Below are positions 23,411-35,539 of a stretch of 47,757 nucleotides of DNA, one piece after another; the stretch's first letter is position 1, and each line of letters begins with the position of its first letter. The DNA comes from Gamarada debralockiae. Lineage: Eukaryota; Ascomycota; Leotiomycetes; Helotiales; Hyphodiscaceae. The notes beneath the pieces are model-generated. The model did no database searches and was not told the DNA's origin. It saw only the letters and a program-made list of their open reading frames with translations. The translations under genes and the position numbers were made by a program. The stretch spans positions 1 to 47,757 of the forward strand of contig NXFV01001690.1 in the NCBI GenBank assembly GCA_002803225.1, given 5' to 3'.

Positions 23411-24283
23411 TGTGCACACACTCAAAAACACGACTCTAGGGACGAGAATGGAGAAACAACACGAGAAGGTGCTACCTGCACCATCTTAATAGCACCCATC
23501 ATAAGCGGGATGCGGCGCAAACACCCGGAGCAGGGCTGTTGGTGTTTTGGACTGGCGATGTTGGAGAGGACACGGGAAAGCTCTCGGGATCGGGCGGCTG
23601 GCGGCAACGCAAACGGTTTCACGGGTCGGCGTCTAATATTAGGGTGACCGCTTGGCGGCTTCTACAGTACAATGAAGGCTAATTTTAAACATTACCTGAA
23701 CTCGAATGCTGGATCAGGATCTCACTCGTTGAGGAAACGCACAGCGTAACATGTAGAGGATGCCCCCCACGTGATTTGAGACGATCACATGATATTGTCT
23801 GGAGGTCAGAGCGATTATGGCAATAGTGACAGCACACAGTAGAGACGACAGATTGATGAGCTTGATGGACTGAGACTTCTTCATTGATTGTACGAGTGAG
23901 TTGTTGAATGACGAACACAGTGGTACAGCTCTCCCAGTCTCTTTATAATCAAACATTGCCGTAGCACAGGGATTACATAAGCAATCTCTGACATGACGAG
24001 GCACTACCCCTGAATCGCTCGCTTGTTTTTCTTTGCCTCAAATTTCTCCCCATTCCGTCTTGCTTTCAAGAGCTCGCTATTTATTTTCTTAAAGTTTTCC
24101 ACGGTCTGAAGATGCTATCACTAACTGGCTGTCACAGCGGGCGCTCCAACATTGGGATCTTGCTCGCCGCATGTGTATTAGAAGCTTTGCTGATCAACAG
24201 TTACAGACGAAATTAATACGATTGTGTTGGGCAGTAATTCATTCTGTATTCATTTTCTTGGAGGACCGACGAATACTCGCAAC
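23411..24283. other. Intergenic, no gene called
   Basis: A 96-codon minus-strand frame at 23714-24004 contains one hydrophobic stretch (INLSSLLCAVTIAIIALTS) but no family resemblance. The rest is promoter of the Ser-rich protein and the 3' flank of the permease gene. Confidence 0.3.
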
Positions 24284-25989
24284 TCAATTCTTTTCCCCTT
24301 GTTTCACCTCGTCGCGGATTGGAGCTATGGAAGTCGTCGCGTACGCATCAACCTCACTGCTACGGAATTTCCTCGCACTCACGCCTTTCGCAAACAGCAG
24401 ATCAAGTTCCTCATAGCTTCGTCCCTGACATTCCGGGAGACGGTAATACGCCCACACCGTGGTGAGTGCCGCGCTTCCACACCAGAAGAAAGCAGTTTTG
24501 CCTTTCCAGTCCCACTCCGTCGGATTGATCATGTACGGCTCGAGGATCGCACAGATGATGGCCGTGATGTTGTAGGTGTTCCTTGCTAAGCAAACTGTCT
24601 TGGCACGTAGTCTGATTGCTGAAGTCTCGCTGATAATTGCATAGCAGATTGGACCAACTGTCAAAGAATAGCCCACTTGCCAGAGTAGGCAAAGTGCTGC
24701 TTGTGCCCAGAGAGCTCCGTCGGACTTCGAAGAGGCCGATACAATACCGATGAGAAGTAAGACAACGGTTAGGAAACCGATTCCAGAGATGTACAGGGTT
24801 CGTCGACCGAAATAAGTGAGCAAAAACCACGAACCCACAGTGCCACAAAAAGCCAATGCAGTGTCTCCCAGTCCGACTTTGTATGCATCATTGGGTGACA
24901 TTCCAGCTTGCTCAAAGAAGTATGTCGGACCATACGCAAACTGAGCGCCGGAGAGCATTTGGCCTGCAAAGGTGACGCAGCAGATTTCGGTTCGCCGAAG
25001 ATCAATACCCTTGAACAAGTCGAAGTACGAGGTGCCGGACTCGATTTCATTCTCGATCTTGATGGTATGAATCATTTGTGCGACAGTACCGACAATCTCC
25101 TCGTCCGATTTATTCGACAACCTCTTCACCATCTGTTTAGCTTCGACATAACGGTCTTGGCGAACCAGCCACCATGGAGATTCTGGGGCCCAAAGAATGG
25201 CAATGAAGAGAGGGAGTGGCCATGCCCACTGCACACTGAAAGGGATGCGGTAGCTCCATTCGTTGGGGACATTCAAAAGCCCGACCAAGACCCCGGCCGA
25301 AATGAGTTGACCAGTGGCCCAGCAAAGATTCACATACGTTGTGAGATAGCCCCGAAGTGTTAGGGGACAGACTTCCGAGGCATAGGCGGGCCTACAAAAG
25401 TCAGATGCTTGTTCCAAAGAAGGATTGCAGCCTCATCTATCTTGATCAATGGAGCGAAGAGAGACGGCACGTACCCAGTGGTTGCAAAAACTCCCCAAGT
25501 GAGGCCACATAGGATCTCTCCTAACAACAGGACCTGAACGGTAGGAGCAAAGAAAGTGATGAAGATGAATGCATTCATAAAGAACAGAGACACCAGCATC
25601 ACGTTCTTATATCCGTAGCGAGCCGCAAAGAATCCATTCAAGAAGCCTCCGATAACAACACCAGCATTGGAACCATTGACGAGACCGACCTGCCAGGGAC
25701 CAGAGATTTGGTATCCACTTCCTTCGTGGTATTGCCCATATTTTTCTCGGAACGAGGGATAGCCGAAGAATTGTGGCATCAACCCCGTGTCGTATCCTTC
25801 CATGATGATTGACAGCGAAATGATCATTGACCAGAAAACCGCTTTTTTATTCTCTCGGAGGGCTTCCAAGGCGGTGGCATTATGCTCGACTGCGGACGCT
25901 TGCTTGGCATCTTCAAGGCCATCCCACTTTCCGAGATGTGTTAAAGAGGCACTTCCAGGATGGAAGACTGTGACGTGCTCGGCCTCCAT
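24284..25989 (-). CDS. MFS sugar:H+ symporter, alpha-glucoside permease type
   Basis: Plasma-membrane sugar importer. Exons 25989-25475 and 25391-24284 encode 540 aa with about 12 hydrophobic helices. Diagnostic motifs are IIMEGYDTGLMPQFFGYP in helix 1, an R-x-G-x(n) loop (ARYGYKNVML), ATTGPAYASEVCP formed across the intron, and PESPWWLVRQDR closing helix 6. The cytosolic C-terminus begins LPECQGRSYEELDLLFAKGV. This is the pattern of MAL-type maltose/alpha-glucoside permeases. The start at 25989 (MEAEHVTVF) fits family length; an in-frame ATG at 26094 would add 35 aa. Transcribed divergently from a GH31 glycosidase 1 kb away, suggesting joint use of one alpha-linked glycoside. Confidence 0.9.
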
Positions 25990-26996
25990 ACTCTCAAGAT
26001 AGGTAATTTCTAAAGCAATGAGTACAATTGATTTCTTCTGAAGGAAATGAACAATCCCAGATCTTGCTTCTGGATCCAACTGCAAACTGATCAAAAAATA
26101 GCGAGCTAATCTATAACTTTATAGACACCTGTGAACGACGTGAACGCAAACAGCGAAAAGAGTTTCCCCGCAATAGCTCAGATTCTGGGGAAGTCACAAG
26201 CACGAGGGTGGAGTACTTCCCCAGGCGTGGATGGCCACGATCTGCATCGGTGCAGATGTCACCGACGATCTTCTGCCATCGGTACCAATCATCCGCTTCA
26301 ACATCTGGCATCCCGGAATAAAAGTCATAAGTACTTGCTATGACGGGTCAAAATCGACTCGGAAAATTTGTGCCTGCAACTACCTATTTGGTAAATTATT
26401 GAAAGATGGAAATGGTTGAAAGGGTTCCAGGCCGTCACCCGCTATAAATTTAGCGACTATGATACCCCGAAGTTTCAATTTATATCGCAATTTTTTCAGC
26501 AAGTCTTCATTATTCGTCGCCATGGAGGTTGATTCCGCTGCCTGTCCGTACCCAAGCTGTCGGTGCTGGACCTAGCTCAAAGAAAGTCCTTCTTTCAGCC
26601 TGAATACTTCTACCTTCCAAGTGGAAGCGGGAGCCATTAGCTTCTAAGTTTGGACATCTACGAATGGAACGGATTGATTATACCTAGGTCTAGAAGAATG
26701 TGATCATATCCCAGATCCCTTTTCACTTGGGTTTTGGTTTGCTGAATGTGGAAAGTGCTTCCTCAGGTTTGAATTCCCCGCACCATTGCCTGTCGGATGA
26801 TTTTCAACCGAAAGACCCGAAATAGGAGGGTGAGAAGATGAGTCAAGCGGAATATTCTTAAGATGAGAGCTTGGCATCCAAGTGAATCCCTCTCAGTTCA
26901 GTATCCATCATCGAGTTAGAATTTGCGTCTCAGAATTCAAATGGGATAAAATCACTTCGTATCTTTACCCAAGCAATAATCTAGCAACTTGCCACG
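25990..26996. promoter_or_regulatory. Divergent promoter region between permease and GH31 glycosidase
   Basis: 1007 bp shared by two divergently transcribed sugar-use genes. It contains a plus-strand 17-codon frame at ~26521 (MEVDSAACPYPS), possibly chance. Other short frames show no family resemblance. No defined operator could be assigned by eye. Confidence 0.5.
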
Positions 26997-29231
26997 ATGT
27001 TCGCCTTTGAGGATACTCGACTTATCTTCCAATATGACTCAGAAATATTATGGATTGAGCCATGGGGGGAAAATGCGCTTCGAGTACGGGTCACTCACGA
27101 ACCGGCGATGCCTTTGGAAGATTGGGCTCTGAAAGAGACTCCCACCTCGAAAGCATTCGTATCCATAGGCGAGAAAGAGGCTCGAATTACAAATGGAGAC
27201 ATCAGCGCCGTTGTCACACTAAGAGGACAGATCACTATGTTCAATTCCAAAGGTGATACTATTCTAGAAGAATACGACCGAAAACGCCTTGACATCCTTG
27301 ATCCCAAATGCAGCTCTCTCAACATTTCAGCCCGAGAGTTCAAGCCCATCCTTGGGTCAAGTGGTGCTTACCATTTGACAATGCGTTTTGAATCACTGGA
27401 CAAGAACGAGAAGATCTTTGGTATGGGACAGTATCAGCAGTCATACCTTGACCTCAAGGGACTCGAGCTTGAGCTGGCCCAACGAAATTCTCAAGCAAGT
27501 GTACCGTTCGCGTTATCTTCGCTAGGCTATGGGCTTCTCTGGAACAACCCGGCCATTGGGCGAGCTGTATTTGCGAAAAACATCATGAGCTTTGAAGCTT
27601 TGTCCACGAATGTTCTGGACTATTGGATTGTTGCTGGAGAGACTCCGTCTGAAATCGAAGAAGCTTATGCCAAAGTTACAGGCACTGTTCCCATGATGCC
27701 TGAGTATGGGCTTGGTTTCTGGCAGTGCAAGCTGAGATATCAAACTCAAGAAGAGCTCTTAGAAGTGGCGAGGGAATATAAGCGTCGAAAGTTGCCTATT
27801 GACCTGATCGTTGTTGATTATTTTCACTGGCCAAGACAAGGAGAATGGAAATTTGACCCCACTTACTGGCCCGATCCGGGTGAGCTGAATTTCATCGAAG
27901 TCCCGCTTTCGACGACTTCTTCCATCACATCAGATTCCCTTTCAGTACTTCATCTGACTATAAAATCTCAGATAGTATGATCAAAGAGCTTAAGGACATG
28001 AATATAGAATTGATGGTCTCAATATGGCCAACAGTAGACAAAGAATCCGAGAACTACAGGGAGATGGTCGAAAAGGGGCTTCTTATTCGACACGACCGCG
28101 GCATTCGTACTTCGATGGAAGGACAAGGCAATCCTGTTCATTTCGATGCAACAAATCCTGCTGCACGATCTTTTGTTTGGAGCAAGGTCAAGGGCAACTA
28201 TTACTCGAAGGGTATGAAAGTCTTCTGGCTAGATGAAGCCGAACCTGAATGTGAGTACCCGACAACACTCGAACTGGTGGCATGGCTGACAATTCTTCAG
28301 ACTCGATTTACGACTTTGATATTTATCGCTACCATCGAGGGAGCAACCTCTCTATTGGCAATATTTATCCAGTAAGTATATTCCGCTTAATGCAAAATTG
28401 GAACTCTGATGTGACCCAGGTTGAATACGCACGCGCCTTCTACGAAGGCATGCAAGCTTCCGGGCAGACTAACATCGTGAACCTCCTCCGCTGCGCCTGG
28501 GCCGGCAGTCAGAAGTTCGGAGCTCTTGTCTGGAGCGGCGATATTGCCTCTTCTTGGTCCAGTTTCCGGAGCCAGCTTTGTGCAGGGCTCAACATGGGAA
28601 TCGCAGGCATTCCTTGGTGGACGACTGATATCGGTGGCTTTCACGGAGGGAATCCCAAGGACGAGGCCTTTAGAGAACTGTTTGTGAGGTGGTTTCAATG
28701 GGGTGCTTTTTGTCCGGTCATGAGGTTACATGGGGATAGAGAGCCGAAACAACCGCAACATGGGACGACGGGAGGAGCTTTTTGTAGGTCTGGAGCGCCG
28801 AATGAAGTCGTAAGAAAACCTTCTCACCCTCTCACCCTCTCGCATCTAAGGGCTGACTATCAGTTGTCCAGTGGTCCTACGGAGAAGACGTATATAAAAT
28901 TTGCAAGCAGTATCTTGAGATCCGAGAGACGCTGAGAGATTATACACGGGGATTGATGCGAGCTGCTCATGAGAAAGGGAGTCCAGTGATCCGGCCTCTA
29001 TTCTACGAATTTCCAAGGGATCTAAAGGCTTGGGAGGTAGAAGACCAGTATATGTACGGTGATAAATACCTCTGTTGTCCCGTCCTTTACCCTGGTCGGA
29101 GGAAAATGGCCGTTTATTTGCCCAAAGGAGTCACTTGGAAGTTGTGGGATGGCAAGGAAAAATATGATGGCGGACAGGAGATTGAGGTGGAGTGTCCCAT
29201 TGAATTTATGCCTGTTTTTGTAAAGCAGTGA
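26997..29231 (+). CDS. Glycoside hydrolase family 31 (alpha-xylosidase/alpha-glucosidase type)
   Basis: Exons 26997-27879, 27972-28250, 28301-28371, 28420-28809 and 28872-29231 encode 660 aa. Recognisable parts are the N-terminal galactose-mutarotase-like domain, VDYFHWPRQGEW, and the nucleophile Asp in FWLDEAEPEY. The acid/base Asp is in LVWSGDIASSW. IPWWTTDIGGFHGG and WGAFCPVMRLHGDR follow. No signal peptide (MFAFEDTRLIF), so it probably acts inside the cell on imported sugar, which fits the neighbouring permease. Whether it cuts alpha-xylosides or alpha-glucosides cannot be settled from motifs alone. The third exon is only 71 bp. Exon 5 uses the second of two possible acceptors (ending at 28871), required to keep EVWSYGEDVY in frame. 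Confidence 0.9.
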
Positions 29232-29521
29232 ATAGGAAGTGGCCATGGTAATGATATTTCTAGATAATGTATGGGAAATATCTTGGACGTTTACTTTCGA
29301 ACAGGACTTTTGTGTGCTAAAATGTCGACGTGTTGATGAAGTAGAAAGAATTGAAGATTATACATTAAATCCGACAAGCAACCAGCATATCCAAGTCCTC
29401 CACAATTCTCTGTTCAGTCAATCCGCCGTCTCATCGTCTTCTCCGGTTTCATTATTCCCTTTGCCCTTCCTAATTTGAACACCCTCAACTTCTAACCTAA
29501 CATCATCCTATCCTTCAAGCC
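29232..29521. other. Convergent 3' intergenic gap
   Basis: 290 bp between the stops of two convergent genes; C/T-rich, nothing else seen. Confidence 0.4.
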
Positions 29522-31390
29522 TCACATTATCCTATGCGACTCGTTCAAACCCAGGCCAATTCCATTGATGATACCCACGCCCTCACCAACCGGTCTCGCA
29601 CCACCGGCATACATCCAAAGACGGCTAAGCTGTCTAACGGTCTTACCCTCGCACTCCTTAGCGCACTTCCGCATAGCTGAAACGCCATCGCAGCCCATCA
29701 TCTGATTTCCCATAGATGCACGCTTCTCCGCCTTGCTCATCGGGGCCGCCATCTCAGCGGCTAGAGGCGAAAATATATCCCCGCTAGGAGAGCGGCGTCC
29801 AAGGCCCATGAGCTTCAGAGACATAGGCATGGACCCCATGCCCTGGGCTGTAAACTCGCGTTGCTCGGCAGTCTTCATGTCGACGTCGATTTTCTCGTCC
29901 AGGATACACATTTTAGTGTTGTAGGTTGGGAAGAGCATATTCATATACTGGGACATCATGAAACCTGAGCGCATTGGAGACATCACCATTGAGTTGAACA
30001 TGTTGGAGGACATTATGGGCATGGAGTTGATGATGAATTCGCGGCCGCACATGGTGTTGTCGAGCATAGAACGGGTGTGGTGCATTATTCCGCAGCGAGC
30101 GAAGAAGTCGGACGACATCGCGTAGTGCTCAATATGCTTGAATTGCAGTGTTAGTTGGCTGGGGCAAAAGAAGATTGGGAGGAACGTACAGGAATTACAC
30201 GCTCAGTATCTTCCATTCTCTGGCCTTTTGTTGCCATCGTTGCCTTAACTGGTGAAACGAGTGATCCATCTGCGCGAGTAAACGATGGGTTCGGATTCAT
30301 TGGACTGTTGAGAGTCAAACATGGGTTCGAAAGATGGCTTGCAGCGGAACCAAAAGTGTAGATTTCTAACTTCCCCATCACATCAATGGGCAAATCGGCA
30401 TGCAAGCGATCGATGGCCATAGACATAATCGAACAGCCGGTGCCATGAGACAAGATAATGACTTTGCGAACAGAGGCGTCGAGGAGACATTCCCGGAGAT
30501 GGCAATACATCGCTGTTGAAGTAGATCTGTTCATCATCGGCATAACGTTGGAAAGCATCATGCACATCATGTCCATGACCATGCCCATAGTGCGGTTATG
30601 AATTCCGGTCATCGGGCGGCAGAATATTTTGGACATTTGCATCAGCTGGGATTGCATCTGGTGGTGGCTGTTGTCGGCTTAGAGCCGTTTGGTATTTTCT
30701 TGAGGGGTCTCATACCTTGTCATTGCACCGTTGATGTAGATCCATCTCTCATCCGCATACTGATCCATTTGCTGTCCTTTGCAGGCGCATCTCATAACTT
30801 GCTCTCCATTCATGGGCCAGCACATCATCATGATGACGCATGCACACATGCAGCACATGCACATGAATGCTATACCAGGCATTGTGAGGAAGCAAGGTAT
30901 AGCGACTGCCATCATACACTATTCAGGATCTCGGAGTCAGCGTTACTTCTTCTGAAATGAATTGAGAGTGTCGGTTTGTTCAGGGAAAGAGAGGATAGAA
31001 GAGCCACTCCCCAGAGTCCTGAAGCGCTCTCTAATAGAAAGAGAGGAAACCGAATACACGAACCATTTCCATCATGCATAGAGTTATCTGCAAACACATA
31101 TCCCTCATGTTCGTCATTGAACCGCAAATTTCCATCATCATATCCATAGTCAACATCGATCGCGTCATCTCTGGCAAACTCGTCATGTTTTTGGCCATGA
31201 TTTTCATGTCCATCATCATTATTTGTATTGGGGACATTCTCTGCATCGTTGGCGATGTACCGCAAGAGCCATCCATCATAGCTGGGATGAATGTTACTGG
31301 GGAGCTCGATGAGAGAGGCGTGGGCGAGTAAGACTTCATCGACCCCATCATGCCCTCCTTGGCACTGTGTCGACGAGACAACCAAGGCAT
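29522..31390 (-). CDS. Methionine-rich membrane protein with lipase-like alpha/beta-hydrolase domain
   Basis: Exons 31390-31064, 30918-30716, 30667-30190 and 30136-29522 join in phase to 540 aa, of which I count 88 Met (16%): 26 of 109 in exon 1, 13 of 67 in exon 2. The core resembles a fungal family of unknown function with a membrane segment and a DUF676/lipase-like domain. Recognised elements are GEQVMRCACKGQQ, DQYADERWIYINGAMT, GIHNRTMG, DRLHADLPIDVMGKLEIYTFGSA, IEHYAMSSDFFARCGI and SQYMNMLFP. The elbow reads ILSHGTG rather than G-x-S-x-G, so hydrolytic activity is uncertain. The membrane segment itself is Met/Cys-rich (FMCMCCMCACVIMMMC). Family positions that I expect to be I, L, V or F appear as Met. 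The start at 31390 (MPWLSRRHS) is preferred; an in-frame ATG at 31570 exists. Confidence 0.75.
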
Positions 31391-31959
31391 TTTCGAAATT
31401 AGACGTAGAGGGAGGATTGATGAGCAGAAAGACGGAGGAAAGAAAAGAAGGAAGAGTGGCATGAAACTATAAATAGAGAAAACTAATGGTGCGACGGAAG
31501 ATCGTCGCGTTATACCAACATTCTTCAGAGTCGCAAGAAATGAAGGGCATGAAATGAGCTTCCATTCCACGACAGGAGATACTCGAGGATCACCAAAACA
31601 ATGGAACTCCAGTTTTTAAAAAGCGACCTATTTCTCTCACCCAACTGGCGTTCGTATTGCTCATATCCACTCACGAGATCATGACTGGTCTGAAAGGAAT
31701 GCGGCGATGGTTTATTCGGTGTTGCCGTCCCACGTTATGAGCGTAGGGAAAGGATTTCTGGATTCCCTAGGGTGGCAAGTACCGTTGTACTTCTTCGGAG
31801 GTATCACTCCAACTCCACTCGGCGTATCTTGAGTGCGTCGAAACCAGAATTTACTTCCTCCGTGGCCTTCTATCCAAGAACTCTCCGGCAAGCCTAGGCA
31901 ACACTCTAAAGCCTTGTTAACTTCGAGCAGATCTCGCGACGACTAAAGGTCGAGACTGA
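31391..31959. other. Intergenic; promoter of the Met-rich gene
   Basis: 569 bp. Upstream of the Met-rich gene the frame stays open to 31570, so a longer N-terminus is possible. No other gene seen. Confidence 0.35.
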
Positions 31960-32775
31960 TCACCAATGCCCTTCAAACTTCTCCACACACTCCCACTCCA
32001 ACCCATCACTACCCATGAACTTATCACCCTCCACCATCTCACTCCCACTCTTCCCAAATAATTCCTTGGGAACATCGCAACCCCCGATCCCAATAATCGG
32101 ATCCCAACCCTCTTCTCCTCCCATATATCTCCACCTCTTAATACCAACCTCACTCCCCCTCCTCAGCACACCCTGCGCAAAACCACCAATCCTAACAACC
32201 ATACCCCTGACGCCTTGTCCTTGCACTTTCACCACCCAGCCCACCTTCTCTCCTAGCGGCCTGATATCCGTCCAACTCTCCTCATAAGCCTCCACCTTTC
32301 CCGTCTTCGGATTCACCATTTGACCTCGCTCAACTATCCCTCCTGTATCAAGTGCAATCATATCGCCTTCATCCTTCACTGCTTCTGCGTTCGGAGTAGT
32401 GGAATCCACCCAATGTGTCCAGACTGTATGCTCAGGCTTTTCATCTGTGGCGGGTGTAGTGGAGGACGTGCCAGCAAAAGCCCAGTCAATCGTGGTTATT
32501 TGGCGAGTCGAGTCGACCGGCATGAGGAGGCGGGTGTCGACGTAGTGTTTGCGCGGGGAGGTCAGGACAAGCGTTCTGGTTGCGGTGGAGTCAGCTTGAG
32601 TCTCAATATATATGCAATCATCAGATGAGAAGGGGGATATACTTACGACGTTGGCTCGGAAGGTGGTTCGTCCTGGAGAGTTGTGTTAGTTGAGAAATCA
32701 CATTGAAGGGGACGCACGCACACCCCATTTGATGTATTTCCGTACTGATATCGAGGCTTTCTCGTTACTCATCAT
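31960..32775 (-). CDS. HRI1: HRI1 family protein
   Basis: Exons 32775-32722, 32672-32647 and 32575-31960 encode 231 aa. Family hallmarks are ISVRKYIKWG, EPPSEPTSTLVLTSP (split by a 26-bp exon), HYVDTRLL, EWAFAGTS-like IDWAFAGTSS, VWTHWVDS, DEGDM, YEESWTD and the closing WECVEKFEG. Yeast Hri1 is a small cytosolic protein reported to interact with Hrr25 and the Sec machinery; its function is poorly defined. The first of two adjacent ATGs is used. The two first introns are 49 and 71 bp. Confidence 0.85.
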
Positions 32776-33510
32776 CTTGAGTAACTGTTCTCAATGAATT
32801 GAAGCTTGAAATGGAGTCATGAAGGAATGCGGGGTTGACTTCATTGAAGTCTGAAATCCATGTTAGAGCTCCATCAAATGCATATGCGGATTTAGCGTCA
32901 CATCGCTAAAACTCGCTAAATTTCCAGGGCTCTTCAGGGGGCAAAGCATCTGCTCGGAATGATTTAAAAGGGGTCTTTAAGTCCTAAGTCGCTTCATCTC
33001 TTTGCTTCCTTGGGTGCTGGTAATAATTGACACCTTATCTCTTCGATCGCTGTTGCCGTCTACAGTATCCTTTTATTTAGCTCATACTTCAGAAACCCAG
33101 TAGCATATCGCTGCTGTTGAGGGTTTCGTTGCAACCTAATTAGTTCCAACTTGGACGGTTGGGGGCCACGTCCAGGTAAGCCCAACGCCCTGCTGCACGA
33201 ATATCGATCTCTTTGTGAGTGGGAGCCAGCCTGAAGCTGAACTGAATTTACGTAATATCGTAGGGCTGAAATTTTGGAGCCTGGGAATTTTGCTTTCCCC
33301 CACACTATCCTCTACTTTTTGTTTTCTTTTTATGTGTCATTTGCCATGATTTACTTCTCTTATGGGAATGGTCTCGGCTTAGGCCAGCCTTATCAAGGCG
33401 CAAATGGAGCTACCCCTTTATGCTAAGCATCTGTCTGCTTCCTTAAAGCATGGTGTTAGGAAGAGATAGGATCAATTTCCACTCATGCAAATGCATTGGA
33501 AAAAGTCAAG
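32776..33510. other. Divergent intergenic region
   Basis: 735 bp between HRI1 and the CorA-like gene. An 81-codon minus-strand frame at 33060-33305 has no resemblance to known proteins. Otherwise promoter-like. Confidence 0.3.
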
Positions 33511-35162
33511 ATGTCGTCCAGCTTCGACCAGTTGTCTGATCGGTACCGCAAACTGGTTGAGAGCCATACAGAGACTTGGCCAGGGTACAAAACACTATGC
33601 CGGTTCCTAAGTGTCAGACAAGAGCAATATCAACAGCCAGTTCAGATCACCAGTATCTCGATTACGAAGGAGTCTTCAGGAGGAAGTGGGTTGAAGATCG
33701 ACTTTAGGGAATATGAAGGCACTTCTAGTATAGAGGAAGAGCTTCGTTCTCCATTAAATTCGAAAGGTTCCTGCCGTTTATTCGTCGTTGAGAATATTTG
33801 TCCCAGCACCATGTCTCTCTTGGGAGAAAGTTTGACATCGATCCGCAATTCTTCGCAGACCATCTCAACAGTACTTCCTGGTATCGCATTGTAAATGTCA
33901 AGGATCGTCTGACAGCGCTTCCTTCGATCCAGAAATTACAGGACTTTATACAATTACGATTCATCGAGATTCGAACAATCTTGAACAAGTCAAATTCCTC
34001 GAGCGATGCAGGTGCTACAGAGAAGGAGGTTGACGTGACTACAGATGCCTCTTCGGATGCCAAGAGCTTCATTGACCCCGATGAAACGACAACCAGAATC
34101 CCTCGGAAGGCTGGGAAGCTCATACCGAGAAGCCGAGAAGATTACATCTTTGAGTCGCTTCTTTGCACACGTCAAGTGGTATCTGTGTGGTTCCAAGAAA
34201 ATAACTCTGGAGAAGGTGGATGGATTGGTATGTATCATGTTATCTGTGACATGATCAAGGTAATTAATACTTCACCAGGGATTGTACTACTCGACCCACC
34301 ATTTAAGGTGCCACCGGGAGACTCCGCCTTGGAACCTTCGGAATATCGAAGCTTTCGAAGTCGTCCCAGCTTAGGGAGCCCTTCAACCCAAGTCCCAGAG
34401 AGACGAGAATCAAACCACAAAACATTAATCGAACACATACGGACAAGATTTGAAGGCAGCCAAAGTCTCCTTGCAGTAGCAAAAGTCGAGCCATTTTTCA
34501 TTTTGGGAGACTTATATCGCCTCGTCGCATCCAACTGGATCGTGGTCAATGAATACCTTAACAGAGAGCTATCAACAATTGAGTACATCCTCGAAAAGGA
34601 AGAGCCTAGTTTTCGAAGTCTCGAGATTTATCTCAAAGAAATCTACGTCTACCGTCGACGCTGCACAAAGTATCACGAGCTCATCACGGAAGCGAAAAGT
34701 CAGTGCAATCGGCGAGGCCAGAAATGCTGGCCGCGTGATATTGGATCGGATCTCGCTGTTGAGAATGGCAAATACTTGGAGGAAGACTTCATCTATCTTC
34801 AGGCTAAGACCATGGGAACGTTGCAGAGGATACAGAAGAACATTAATCTGTTGACTGCACTAGTGGCAATTGGTGAAGGCAAGCAGGGACTTGAAGAGAA
34901 TCATGGCATTGTGCGACTCAGTCTCCTTGCGACTGTCTTCCTTCCGTTCTCGACCGTTGCTAGCATCTTGGGAATGCAGGGCAGCTATGCCCCGGGCGCC
35001 AATAGGTTTTGGTTATTTTGGGCTGTCGCCATACCACTCACCGCACTGATTGTGGCATTATTTGTCTTGTATGAAGGTTTTAGAAAGCCAGTGTTTCGTC
35101 GGTTACGAAGCCTTTGGAATTTGTGGACTAGAACGAGGAACAAGATAGTCCACGAAGAGTGA
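33511..35162 (+). CDS. CorA-like Mg2+ transporter family protein, with a one-base frameshift near 33822
   Basis: Segments 33511-~33822, ~33823-34227 and 34279-35162. The N-terminal cytosolic part reads MSSSFDQLSDRYRKL ... CRLFVVENICPSTMSLLG and continues one frame over with RKFDIDPQFFADHL. These two halves belong together in fungal CorA-like proteins, so one base appears to be missing in the GGGA run at ~33821-33824. No intron repairs it. The C-terminus has two transmembrane helices (SLLATVFLPFSTVASILGMQG and FWLFWAVAIPLTALIVALF), and the loop shows GMQ where classical CorA has GMN. A long cytosolic helical region precedes them, as expected for the family. Either a sequencing error or a recent loss of function. 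The intron 34228-34278 is in frame even if unspliced. Confidence 0.7.
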
Positions 35163-35539
35163 AAGGCCTTGCGCTAGACCAGGGGGCCGATTGACAGAGC
35201 TCATTCAGGTGCAACTGCTTCGTCTTATCACCCTATTGGTAATTTGATCGAAGTTCAATCACCTGCCTAAATGTTAAATTTAATTGTGAACAGTTAAAAA
35301 TGTGGGATGTAAGAGAAAGTAGTAACTTGGTATCATGATTATATACAGTAGTAGAGAGGAGAGGGGGGACTTAAGACAGCATCAATCGTCAAGGCATCCG
35401 TAAACCCAAAATGAGGAGAACCTGAATACCCGAGAAACTGTCCGAAATCCTAAGGAAGACCCTCCATCCAAGGAAACGCTCAAAACACCGACTAGATGAA
35501 AGGGCGAAAGTTTCGACCCGTTCTTGAGATCGTCTCTCT
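35163..35539. other. Convergent 3' intergenic region
   Basis: 377 bp between convergent stops; AT-rich around 35230-35350. No gene or RNA recognised. Confidence 0.4.
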
